Of a stretch of DNA of 64,000 nucleotides, positions 47,819 through 57,814 are shown one piece after another. The position numbers and the translations under genes were made by a program. Below the pieces are notes generated by a model that saw only the letters and a program-made list of their open reading frames with translations, was not told where the DNA came from and ran no database searches. The first letter of the stretch is position 1. Every line of letters begins with the position of its first letter. Origin of the DNA: Hybos culiciformis (lineage: Eukaryota > Arthropoda > Insecta > Diptera > Hybotidae). Location: positions 31,859,287 through 31,923,286 of the forward strand of contig OZ023273.1 in NCBI GenBank assembly GCA_964007475.1. The letters are read 5' to 3'.

Positions 47819-48884
47819 GGTTCAATCAAAATAATATTTTTTTTCCATAGCAACGAAATAAACAATAACAATACAAATGTTTTTGACAATCTACGGCGTA
47901 AATACTGGGGAAGTTAAAATATTTTAACTTTTACGTGCGTAAGCTACGTTTTACGTCGTTGCTTATAACATCTCTCATACATTTTCATACAATTTGATTT
48001 TTTACGTGCGTACACGCGCGTGAATTACGTCGACCATATCTCTAGTATAAGACATATATTTGAATAATCAACATATTTACTTTATTCTGCACCTTTACTT
48101 TTTCCCTTTTGCTAAAGTTAACCGAGCGTGTTTCAAATTATTTTTATTTCTTCTTCAAACTTCGCTGATCCGAAATCACCGTTTTTTATCCTATCTATTG
48201 GGTCATGTAATGTTGAAAATTGAAGACGATTTGTTTAACTTACAAAATCATTGAAAATAACTTCATTTTCCAGGTTCTGGTTGAGAATGTGTACATCCTG
48301 GACCGTTTCCAGTGGAAATTTAAATTTTTTATAATTAGTTTTAGGAAATTCCTGGAACACAGCTTTTGAAAATTATTAACCAAATTAAAATTTTTTTATA
48401 TTTTTTTTTTTAAGATTTTTTTTTTTTATAAATTTTAATCACTATTTATCATTGACTTTAAAACACAAGCACGCTTAAGAGAGTATAGTAATCAATTACG
48501 TTCGTGTACTATCAAAGCAACGTAAGCTGCTAGCAGTGCTATGTCAAAAAACAAATGTCAATAAAGGTACCTGTCAAAATAATTTGATAATTTTTGGAAA
48601 AGGTCAAGAAAAGAGTTTCCTTATTTATAAACTAAGAAAAAAAATGTTTGGAAAAAAGTAAAATGAATGATTTAAAAATATTTATTTCAAGAAATAAATT
48701 TTAAGATGAATTATAATTCAAAAATTAGGAACTCATGTAAAAACCGTAAAAACTTAACGTAATAAGCCACTTCAATCAAATAAGCCACTTCTCAATTTTC
48801 TTCTCTTGGGAACTTAAAACATGTTCTCTGGCTGTCAGTTTTTCCATTTTTACTGTCAGTTTTTCCATTTTTAATCGGCAGGGG

Positions 48885-49135
48885 CCGATTTACACATTTG
48901 CCGCCTTTAGGCACTATTAAAAAATTATCGGAAAAAACACATTAAAAAAATACATTTAACTTCAACATGACATAAAAATTAGTTTGAGGAGATTTTGAGC
49001 TCTTAGCCTTAACCGATTTAAAAAAGTTTTATACTATTTTGAAGTCCGAAATTTTTTTTATTAAATTTTGCCGCCCATTAAATTTTGCCGCCCTAGGCTC
49101 GAGCCTAGTGTGCTATTCGTAAATCCATCACTGCA
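48885..49135. mobile_element. Possible MITE with GGCCGATTTAC / GTAAATCCATC ends
   Basis: aggggccgatttacacat with tgccgcctttaggc at the left resembles, inverted, gccgccctaggc with attcgtaaatccatcactg at the right. The interior holds tttgccgccc twice. The ends are imperfect. A small direct duplication (ctgtcagtttttccattttt, twice) lies just upstream at about 48833-48875. Confidence 0.45.
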
Positions 49136-49206
49136 ACCAGGAATACAACATTTTCTTGCCAGTTTTCTTGAAACTAATAAAATTTCAAAAAACATACTTC
49201 AAAAAA

Positions 49207-49349
49207 CATACACATGCTTGAAACTGATTACAACAGTCTATAACTAGAAACGTGGGGCACATTTTTGAGGTAATACTGTAAATATGTTGTAAAAATGTGC
49301 CCCACGTTTCTAGTTATAGACTGTTGTAATCAGTTTCAAGTATGTGTGT
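49207..49349. repeat. Long hairpin (arms about 60 bp)
   Basis: acacatgcttgaaactgatt through cgtggggcacatttt is mirrored by aaaatgtgccccacgtttct through agtttcaagtatgtgtgt. The arms are nearly identical with a loop of about 25 bp. Confidence 0.75.
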
Positions 49350-49552
49350 TCACAATCCTCTGAATGAACCAGAGAAAAGTTATAAAGTCTGTTACCAAAA
49401 TGAAACTCATAGTAAAATTATTTTATACTTTTTAGTGCGCAAGAAAAACGTTGTTTTTTATAAAATGTATTTTTTATGATTTAATATTTATTTTCTACTT
49501 TTTAGTTTTGAAGCTGAAACAAAGCAGAATTTTTCTTATAAAATTTGATTAT

Positions 49553-50000
49553 CAAAATTACGAAATTTGTGTGTTTAATTATGTCCTCTTTGTAGGTACA
49601 AAATTTGAATAAAATCGGACGAAGTTTTAAAGTCCTCTCCAAGGAAGATAGAGGAGGCCAATAAATTTTTTGTTACAAAATTTGTGTGTTTAATCATTTC
49701 TTCTTTTTATGTACCAAATTTGAATAAAATCGTACTTTTGAAGTCCTCCCCATAGGACGCCGCTGGGTAGGAGGCCAATAAATGTTTTGTTACGAAATTT
49801 GTGTGTTTAATATGTCCTTTTTTTATGTACCAAATTTGAAAGAAATCGGACGAACTTTTGGAGTCCTTCTCAAGGAAGATCGTTGGGTAGGAGGCCAATA
49901 AATTTTTCGTTACGAAATTCGTGTGTTCAATCATTTCTTCTTTTTATTTACTAAATTTGAATGAAATCGGACAAACTTTTGGTTGTGAAAATTTGATTGC
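49553..50000 (+). repeat. Fragment of the CTAGCTGTACC-repeat minisatellite
   Basis: Four units of about 114-121 bp start with gttacgaaatttgtgtg and contain ccaaatttgaatgaaatcgg and ggtaggaggccaataaa, as in 17580-18250. Head and tail of the element are missing. Open frames on both strands come from the repeat. Confidence 0.65.
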
Positions 50001-51186
50001 AGAATTTCGCGGGCAGACAAACAGACGAGAAACTTTTGAAATCATGATTAAAGTGGTAGAATATTGTATTGTCATCGGGTTCAGAGCTATATTCAAAGTT
50101 TCGGAGCTGTAGCTTGTCGGAAAGTGGTCTAAAATTTGATTTCAAAATTTCGTGGACAGACAAACAGACAAGAATGTGAGTTGATAAAAACGTTGTAATA
50201 ATAATAATAATAAAAAACATACTTTCATAACAACCCTCCTACTTACAAATCTTATAATAAAATTAATTGAATTATTTGGAAACCAAAAATTTTCCACTTT
50301 TTGCTAATGCCCGTTGTTTCTAATTCTAATATAAGAATAAATTCTATCTGCAAAAATAATCTAAAACGTTATTTTTACACATCTTTCATTTCATTCTTTC
50401 CCTCAATATTCTATCTCATTTGCACATGTGCCAGTATAGTTTCTTTCAAATCACAACTATTTGTTTCATCAGTTTCTTTATAAACTAAAGTTACTCCTAA
50501 GTTGTTTTTATTTCATGTCATGTTTACACTACTCCTTGCTTTTGGAAACTATAAATATAAACCATGGGTAAGCGAAACCAAATCCATTTCGGAATTCAAC
50601 ATCGACGGTATTTTGTCAGTTGTTATAGTTTTTTCCATCCTATGAAAAAACGTTAAAAATTCAGCATTTAAAAATAAACTAATATTTTGTTGTAGGTAGG
50701 TAGCATTGTCTATTTAATAAAATTTTAAAAATTTTCTCAAATTAACAAATTTAGTATAACACTCACAAGCACAACCAATGTTTTGAAACTTACACTTCTA
50801 AAGATTGGTTGGGGGTTACGAAAATTATATTTATATCAATATTTAGGGAGCCGGCCATACGTCTGGGCGGACGAATATCCCGTCCGCCCATTCAAATGTT
50901 TAAAAATGTTTACGTACTTATAGAATCATTCGCCGGTTTTAGTGATGTCCCAAAAATAATTCCGTACAGAAAAAAAGTTGAAATTGCGGTGGAATTATGT
51001 CTAATTCGACCGGATCATAAGTTCGCAGTTTTCGTCCAGTGAATTTCATATCATTTCCACCTTCGGCTTGTCGAACGCAAAAAAAAATAAAACACTCCAT
51101 ATTGCGAAAAAACATGAAAATTGCATAAAATTGCTGGTGAAGGGCTCAAAGCAAAAATAAAAAAAAAGTTGTTAGGCAGCCTTATA

Positions 51187-51600
51187 CCTTGTTCGCATTA
51201 TAATTTAAATTCCCTTTATATTCTAGAAAACAAATTGCCGTTCGCATTACAAAATTTGATGAGAACTGGAATTTGATGATGTAAAAAAAAAATTGAGAAA
51301 GAGAAAAAGTTTTTGTTGTTGAAAATTTTGACTTTTTATCTCGCTTTTTATCAATTTTTTTGTTTTTTTTTTCATTTTGACTCGAATTTGAGAAAAATAT
51401 TGTTGCCAACTATAACAAAATTTCAAAAAATGAGTGAAAATAACTATAAATGTAGAATTCTAACCCTGACAAACTAGAATATGAAAGTGGAATATACAAA
51501 TTCCGGAATATTTTTTTATATGAAAAATCCAGTTCAAATTCCTGAAATATTCCGGATAACAGCATATTCCACTAATATTCTCCTAATGCGAACACCATAT
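51187..51600. mobile_element. Possible MITE with TGTTCGCATTA ends
   Basis: ttgttcgcattataattta at the left and cctaatgcgaacaccat at the right are inverted; an inner ccgttcgcatta adds a second copy. The interior is non-coding and AT-rich. Confidence 0.45.
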
Positions 51601-51639
51601 TAGACAAACGAATATTATTAATCATAGTTTCATACGTAC

Positions 51640-51897
51640 TTAAAAATAAATTACAATATACATATTTAGATTATTTTTAAAGTTTTTTTGAAGAACTTTC
51701 TGTGGTAGTCGATGTCTCTCCAAATCATTTCGCCAATAATTAATATCTTCCTGAGCAGATAGTCTCTTCGGTAAGGGATCAAACTTTCGTGTCAACCCAT
51801 AAACTTGTAAATAATAAATAAAATAGTCCATAACATACATTGTATTTTGATGAACATAATGTAATGCTATTGTATATTCTGAACAACACTTTTGTCC
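51640..51897 (-). CDS. C1GALT1-like galactosyltransferase, last exon
   Basis: After ttttag the - strand reads GQKCCSEYTIALHYVHQNTM, then MDYFIYYLQVYGL, matching the conserved CCS(D/E)..(I/V)(S/A)(F/L)HYV block and Y(L/F)(I/V)Y(H/Y)L..YG end of core-1 beta-1,3-galactosyltransferases. The paired Cys and the HYV motif are kept. A C-terminal extension of about 45 residues (KFDPLPKRLSAQEDINYWRN...) goes beyond the vertebrate enzyme, as in many insect paralogues. It is phase 0 with the previous exon across a 1-kb intron (51898-52895). Confidence 0.8.
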   Translation of the reverse strand, partial: GQKCCSEYTIALHYVHQNTMYVMDYFIYYLQVYGLTRKFDPLPKRLSAQEDINYWRNDLERHRLPQKVLQKNFKNNLNMYIVIYF

Positions 51898-52161
51898 CTA
51901 AAAAATAAAAATAATCAATGTTATATATATATATATATATATAGTTATATTTGAATTACATTTGAATTAGATTATACTTATACAGTACAGTGTACAATAC
52001 ATATGGAGAAATGGATTAAAAATACTTATAAATACTCATTGCATTTACATTCTTTTTTCTAAAATACACTTTAGAAATTAGTAAGCAGCAGCTAAATGTA
52101 GTAACAGAAATCCTATTCTTACGAAATATGTCGTAAAAAAAAAAAACTTGTTATTGATTAT

Positions 52162-52431
52162 TTGAACAAAGCTGGCTCATCAGAAATCAAACAATCATAT
52201 CTAACACTGCAAACACATACGGAACAGATGAACATACACGATGAAGTGTCTGAAACAACTTCATCAAGAACAAATTCTTCAGTTCAGAAAATCCTTACAG
52301 CGGTAAACATTATTTTTTTTCCCAAAATAAGAAATAGATTAAACTTAAATAATGCGGTTATTAATGTATTAATCAATGTTGTTTTCAAACACAGTTTTAA
52401 TAATGCTATTTTCAAACATATTTTATTTTAA
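52162..52431 (+). other. Unrecognised open frame inside the C1GALT-like intron, opposite strand
   Basis: The first 48 or so residues (NKAGSSEIKQSYLTLQTHTE..., SETTSSRTNSSVQKILTA) are of normal composition, unlike the Phe/Asn/Lys-rich random frames around. They end at a plausible donor gtaaac (about 52302). It resembles a short exon or a transposon fragment, but I do not recognise it. Weak support. Confidence 0.2.
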
Positions 52432-52895
52432 TTTTATTAGTTTTTTTCTAGGTTTGTTAGTTTTTTTCTAGGTTAAGTTAATTAAATAAGATGAGTTTAA
52501 TTTTAGTCAAATCGAAAATGTTTTTATAAAATAGTTTATCTGGTTTAATTTTTATAAAAAATTTGCTTGAATTAATAATGGGTTGTAAAGACAAGTTTAC
52601 ATGTAAAGATTACGTTATTAAATATTTAATAAAATTTTGCGTGTACAATTACATAAATCTACTCTTAATGCCTCAATATACTCGCTTTTAAAAAAAATAC
52701 TAAAGATGTTTAAAACAAGAATCCACATTAAAAAATGATGTTAACTTTGTAAATATTTTGTTACTTGTTATAACTACTAGATCTTTTTTTCCATCAATGA
52801 ACTGTACATGTACTGTACATGAGCATAAATGTACTTTCACATTATCTTCTGATTTTTAATGAAACACAAAATTGATCAAAATTTTCAATACTTAC

Positions 52896-53057
52896 AACTT
52901 GTTGTTCATAATAAATATATTGATAAAACCATGGAAGCCCAGCGAATTGGCCTGGAATAAGGAAATATTCCAAAGTAAATGGATATTTTATCCATATTAC
53001 GTTTTTTTGAATCTCGTGAATCGCCAGCAATTACTTCAACATTTTCCAAACATTTTC
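52896..53057 (-). CDS. C1GALT1-like galactosyltransferase, third exon, with a frame break
   Basis: ATGG|GA joins to give MGKCLENVEVIAGDSRD, the family block (G(K/R)C(L/M)E..GV.AGDSRD). Then, across a run of seven A (plus-strand T run 53002-53008), the homology jumps frame and continues KNVIWIKYPFTLEYFLIPGQ and FYQYIYYEQQV. One base too many in the run breaks the frame; this is a common sequencing-error site but could be a true mutation. The exon ends GTT|gtaagt. Confidence 0.75.
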
Positions 53058-53131
53058 CTAAAAATTGAGTTTTAGAGAATAGGATTATAGATTACTATTT
53101 GAATTGTTTTCCATTTCCCAGCAAATATTAC

Positions 53132-53355
53132 CCATTTCTACATCTTCAAAACCACCACTATCTTGTCTACACTTAGTCCCATCTGGAATGGAAACTTCAA
53201 TAAATCGTTTCAACGCTTCTTTACTTAAAACATATCCGGCTCCACCAGACATATATCCTTGTTTCATATATGGCTTGAATCTGAATCCGAAATAAATTGG
53301 AGTTTCAGGACTGTGGGCATATAACATATAACGTAAATTTTCCACTATAACATAT
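53132..53355 (-). CDS. C1GALT1-like galactosyltransferase, second exon (catalytic core)
   Basis: AC|A restores ADDDTYVIVENLRYML; then PIYFGFRFKPYMKQGYMSGG, AGYVLSKEALKRFIE, KCRQDSGGFEDVEMG. YFG.(R/K)FKP(Y/F).(K/R)QGYMSGGAGYVLSKEAL is the hallmark of core-1 beta-1,3-galactosyltransferases (CAZy GT31), which add galactose from UDP-Gal to GalNAc-Ser/Thr in the Golgi. No disruption is seen in this exon. Introns are about 74 bp (53058-53131) and about 280 bp (53356-53633). Confidence 0.85.
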
Positions 53356-53633
53356 CTAAAATGAAAAAATTGTTTTAAATTTAAAGACTTGCATTTCATC
53401 ATAATGCTTGAGTTCCGCTCGAAGGAAATTAATAATTTATACGTCAAAGGAAAGTTCAATTATACGATATTTACATTTTATGAAATAGTATAAAATGTAT
53501 TATACTACTCAATAAACACCTGCATTTCACGATTTCGTCGAGCATTACTCCGAAATAAACCGCGTTAATTTTAATTTTCTTATGATATTTTTCAGCTGAA
53601 AGATAAAATTTAAAAAAATTAATATCTACTCAC

Positions 53634-54107
53634 GTGTCATCATCAGCCTTCATAAACCAATCGCCATCGTTGAAATAATTTTTATAAACATATGTGAATG
53701 CAGCTTTGGTTTTAGCCCATAAATTATCTCGACTCTCTTTTACGGGCAATATTATCGAATTTAATTCTGAATCATTTTTCGAGCTAATAAAAATTAATTT
53801 ATTACATCTTGTACCCCATGTTCTTTTCACGGCGATTGCTTTAGTTTTATGATTATCGGGCTGGGTCATAACGCTTAAATAATTGTTCACTTGAAACTAT
53901 TGATATGTTATCAAAATTTGTTGAAATATTATCATTATGCTTCTCGGGAGAGCTCTTTGAGTTCTTAATATTTTTTCCAAAACTATTATTGTGGAAGTAA
54001 GTTGGCTTCCAATCAACTTTTATCATTAAATCAATATTCAATATAATTAGGAATCCAAATAATACTATTGTAAATGCAGTAATAATTTTTTGATAAGTTT
54101 GATTCAT
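53634..54107 (-). CDS. C1GALT1-like galactosyltransferase, first exon: membrane anchor, stem and start of catalytic domain, with a frame break
   Basis: Starts MNQTYQKIITAF at 54107 with a single hydrophobic segment (about residues 9-29), a type II Golgi anchor, and a polar stem. In this frame it stops soon after SEQLFKRYDPAR (about 53853). The catalytic homology continues in another frame (VMTQPDNHKTKAIAVKRTWG, RCNKLIFISS, DGDWFMKADDDT) from about 53880 to 53634. Relative to the family, the strand before VMT (usually VR(I/V)LCWVMT) is missing, so a small deletion plus frame change is likely, not just a base error. The metal-binding DDD is intact. Probably one of the many insect C1GALT paralogues, now a pseudogene or mis-sequenced. 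Confidence 0.7.
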
Positions 54108-54462
54108 TATTTTTATTTTTTATTCATTTTTAATATAAGCTTAATTTTGAATTCTTTATTTTCAATTTTCAGATGTTCAAATAAATGTTAAAATAGATAA
54201 ATACGGGTATAGTATTGTATTTATTGATTTTATAATTTTTGTTTACCATCAGACGAATAAATAGAATTAGAGCTCAAAGTACTTGTTGATAAGGTGTTAA
54301 TTTATAAAATTTACAAAATTTAGAAAAGATTAAGTATTTCAAATTCTTATATGTGAAGATGAGATCAATTCAACCAACCATAAAAAAAACTAAATCAAAC
54401 TAAAATAGAATTTTGAGTACTCCTGGGGAATAAGTTATAACAATACATATTACGAGCCCAAA

Positions 54463-55692
54463 CGCAAAAGAATTGATCTATGTTAAATTTTTCAAACAAA
54501 ACAAAACAAATTAATTATTTTTGCTAGTATTTTCATTTAAATTAAATCTAAGTTTATATAAGTTTCATATTTGATTCATTTCAAGCATTTTTGCCTGTGA
54601 CGGTATTAAAAAATTTTGAGTATTCCCTGAGAAATTATGAAGAAAAAGAAAAAAATTTCAAGGAAAACAATTGATCTATTCATTTTTAAATGCAAAATAA
54701 TTGATCTATTGTTAAAACAATTACAGAAATGCACCGTTACTATTTCAATTAATTATTTTTTATTTTATTCTGGTTCGTTATTAAGTAAAATTTTAAAAAT
54801 TTATAATTTCAAACAAAATACCCCGTGGTTAACACATTTCACCGGCCGTACGGGAAATTATCGTGGAAGGCTGTAAAAAAGGCAAATCCAGCTATCAAAT
54901 AGCAAGGGCAACTTTTTTATCGCGTTCTTCGGTTCAAAATATCATCAATTTATTTAAAAATGAAGGTAAGATTAAATTTAAGAAAAAGTCTGGTCGTGCA
55001 ACAATAGCAAATGATCGAGACAGGCGGGCTCTGCGGGCAATTGTAAAAGAAGATCGTCGTGCCAACGCCGCTGATATCACTGCTAAATGGAAAAGAAAAA
55101 TTGAAAATGAATTATCTGTTGACACATGTAAAAGGAACTTAAGAAAAATGCTTAATATAAAAATGCTTAATATAAAAAAAATTTTAGGCTAAAGAAAAAC
55201 CCCTTTTAACTTCCGTTCAGAAGAAAAAAAGATTTCTTTGCGCCAAGGAACATCAAAATTGGACTTTGCGGCAATGGAACTCGGTTATTTAGAGTAACGA
55301 GGCACGGTTCGAAGTATCTCTAGGTGATACTCGAAAACCTGTCATTCGAACAAAAAATGAAGCGTTTCACAAAAATTGTTTGAAACGAACAGTTTCAAGC
55401 CCACAAAATTCCAGTTTTAAGTTGGCTTTCAAGCAGTCCATATTTGTCTCCTATTGAGACTTTGTGGCACGTAATGAAAAAAGAACTTCGTAGTAATCCA
55501 GTACGAACAAAGGAGTCGTTACGTGCTAAATTAAAAGAAATATGGGTTTCTTTTTCCAAAGAAAAATGCCAAACATTAGTGTCAACAATGCCTTTAAGAA
55601 TTGAGGAAGTCATTAACCGGAAAGGCGATGCAACAAAATGGTAGATCAATACTTTTGCTGAATTTACTAAATAGATCAACTATTTCGCTTTA
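54463..55692 (+). mobile_element. Defective Tc1-type transposon
   Basis: gcaaaagaattgatctatgt at the left and atagatcaactatttcgctt at the right are inverted ends. Extra copies of attgatctatt lie near 54670 and 54698 as subterminal repeats, usual in several Tc1 groups. The body carries the broken transposase at 54838-55644. Exact ends and TA target are uncertain. Confidence 0.6.
54838..55644 (+). pseudogene. Tc1-like transposase, frameshifted and internally deleted
   Basis: The - terminal helix-turn-helix part reads ISPAVREIIVEG and SSYQIARATFLSRSSVQNI, then GRATIANDRDRRALRAIV, typical of Tc1 transposases (paired-type DNA-binding domain). At about 55150 a 16-bp tandem duplication (aaaatgcttaatata twice) precedes a stop at 55190. 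After that, KKRFLCAKEHQNWTL runs on, with a stop codon just before SNEARFE, where the first catalytic Asp is replaced by Asn. The middle with the second Asp is deleted, and SPIETLWHVMKKELRSNPVR with the final Glu remains at 55444-55644. It cannot be active. Confidence 0.8.
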
Positions 55693-55764
55693 AATAGTAA
55701 TGGAATTTTTAAGAATTTAAAGTGAATATAGAAATCACAATATAGTTGAAGAAACCTCTTTTGA

Positions 55765-55866
55765 GAATTGCGGATACTTTTTGTAGATCCACAATTCACT
55801 GCACCTGAAATTTAGTTAAATGAAGAATTGAAGATACCTTGGGTAGGTCCTCAATTCGCTGCACCA
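55765..55866. repeat. Two direct copies of a 60-bp unit containing a small hairpin
   Basis: gaattgcggat...atccacaattc followed by gctgcacc-like cactgcacc is repeated 60 bp further on as gaattgaagat...ggtcctcaattc and gctgcacc. Each unit can form a short stem. They lie between the Tc1 copy and the env remnant, at the position where the 3' LTR of the latter would be, so an LTR origin is possible but unproven. Confidence 0.5.
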
Positions 55867-56190
55867 GTAAAAAGAATAATTTAAACTTGTCTTTTGGATT
55901 GACAATTTTAACATAAATTTATTTTTCTAAATTCATTCCTTAAATACTATTTTTGTCACAAAATATTGCAAGTAAATCAATTTTTAACATTCAATAGAAA
56001 TTTGATATACTTATTATTATATTTTTTTACGTGTGCAGTGAGTACACTGACTTACATGTTTTGTCAAGGTCTAAAAAATGTTTACATCGCACTATTTCGT
56101 TTGTATGGATTTTTCAAAATTGCATTACTTTATTTATTTTTATTTGAAATCAAAAAATGTTTAGAATTAAACATATTGCCCCTTCTACAG

Positions 56191-57810
56191 CTATACATGG
56201 TGAATATGGAAATCACCAGGTGAAAGTGTGATCTTGTCTTCAAATTTCGTAACCATTTCTTTTTTGACTGGTTCCTTGGATGTGAATTGATTTTGTGGTT
56301 TTGGAGGACTTATATAGTTTACTTGTGGTAGTTTAATTTTTCTATGGGTTCTTTTGCAGTACAATTTATATATTATAGCTGCAGTACATAATAAACCTAT
56401 TATGAGTCCGAAATAATTAATGTAAAATTGATGTACGTCTTTTTTGTTATTCATTTCTTGAAGATGATTAGTTGCAATATCTCTAATTTTTGTTTGTAAT
56501 AAATTTATTTCTTCCATTGATGATGCCCAGTGCGGTTCAAATTGGTTGATTGAGTTAATATAATTAGTGGTAAGATTTATGATATTTGTAGTTGGGGTAA
56601 ATATTGTGCGTAATTCTGAAGAGATAAAATTATGTGAACTGATCTGGATAGCTTCCTGTTTTATCATACAATTATCGTTAGACTTCAGAACTCCGGTACC
56701 TTCGATTTCCCGCTGATATGTTCTTGAGGTGCATACTATATTAATGATTGTTTTTTTGTCCATGGAAAAGAGCCAGTAGTTGGGAGTTTCTAATTGAAGC
56801 CAAAATTTGTATACATGAGAATAGCTTATGACGCAACTAATAGGAGTTACGTGATGTTGAAATAGACCTACTTCACATTGGCTGATGTTCATGTTTTTAT
56901 TAAAAATAGGTCGATTCTGATTACATAGAAAGTGATTAGTCTCAAAAACTTTACAGTTGATGACGTCATGACGTTGCATAGTTGAAAAAAAAGTCTCTGT
57001 GAAGATAGGCTATAAAATATTCTGTAGTTGACACAATGGATGCAAATGTTTGATTAATTAATGTAGGTACACTTGAGACCTTAAACAATTCGAAGTCTTC
57101 AAGTGATATTAATGGAATTTTTATATCAAATAGTGTGTATTTTCTGGTGATTCGGGTTTTTACACTTTTTACACTTAATAAGGAGTATATATGTAAAATA
57201 GTATTGTCTCTAAAATTATTTGGTAGCCTTAATGTTGAGGGAAGGAAATTTCTAATTTAGATAATTTCTGATTTTAGTTGATGAAGCGTAAGTAATAAAT
57301 AACTGATTTTTCCATGATAAGCGTCTGTAACAGTGGCAATTAAAGCAGTTTGAATTTCTCGATAACTGTTTATTATCATATATGTGGGTGTAGCTGCTTG
57401 TAAAAAAAGAAGTTTTTCGAATTCTTCATTTTTTAAGTACGTTGATATGTTATCTAGATGGGAGGTGATGTTTCCAATGTATTCCGTATTTTTAGAAATT
57501 GGTCGTTTACGTGCTCACTTGATTTCTTTAAAATGTTAACTGTTGATTCTAGGATTGATGTTTGATTTGCTATTAAAAAATAATTGATTTTTCGTCGTTT
57601 TTTAATTCATCTATTGCGTTTGTCATTTGGGTGGCATAGTTGTCATCTAGTACTCCAAACATGTTATTTAATCCTTTTCCTACACCATTCACTAAACCCC
57701 TTTTATATCTTTGTCTATTATTAGCTCCCAAAATCTCATTATTTTGGTCGATAATTCGTAATTGGTGCTGTAATTCATTTGCTATTGTTTGACCATTGGA
57801 GTGGTTTTTT
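56191..57810 (-). pseudogene. Errantivirus-like (gypsy-type) env remnant
   Basis: Old endogenous retroelement envelope on the - strand. The longest intact piece (56979 down to 56191, 262 codons) has six or more Cys, a predicted transmembrane segment at about residues 186-205 (FGLIIGLLCTAAIIY) and a basic/proline-rich cytoplasmic tail, the layout of the C-terminal part of insect retrovirus envelopes related to the baculovirus F protein. Upstream, at about 57720-57600, lie an RYKR furin-type cleavage motif (57710-57699) and a glycine-rich fusion-peptide-like start. Stops and frame changes lie between (about 57575, 57425 and the stretch to 56980). The N-terminal surface part is missing and no gag or pol was found alongside. 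It is not functional as a whole. Confidence 0.75.
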
Positions 57811-57814
57811 TAGA

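Larger units (their letters stand above)
44802..48043. mobile_element. AGAGATATGGTCGACG-family element, split by two later insertions
   Basis: The left part (44802-45008) and right part (47827-48043), plus 45886-45971, reconstitute the same layout as the intact copy at 13384-13925. Between them sit the ctagctgtacc repeat (45009-45885) and a 1.85-kb element with 8-bp target duplication (45972-47818). Ends: AGAGATATGGTCGACGTAAT / cgaccatatctct. Confidence 0.75.

Noticed and set aside
50565..50645. ATG with a good start context (accatgggt)
   Set aside because: The frame is only about 28 codons long, without homology or splice signals.
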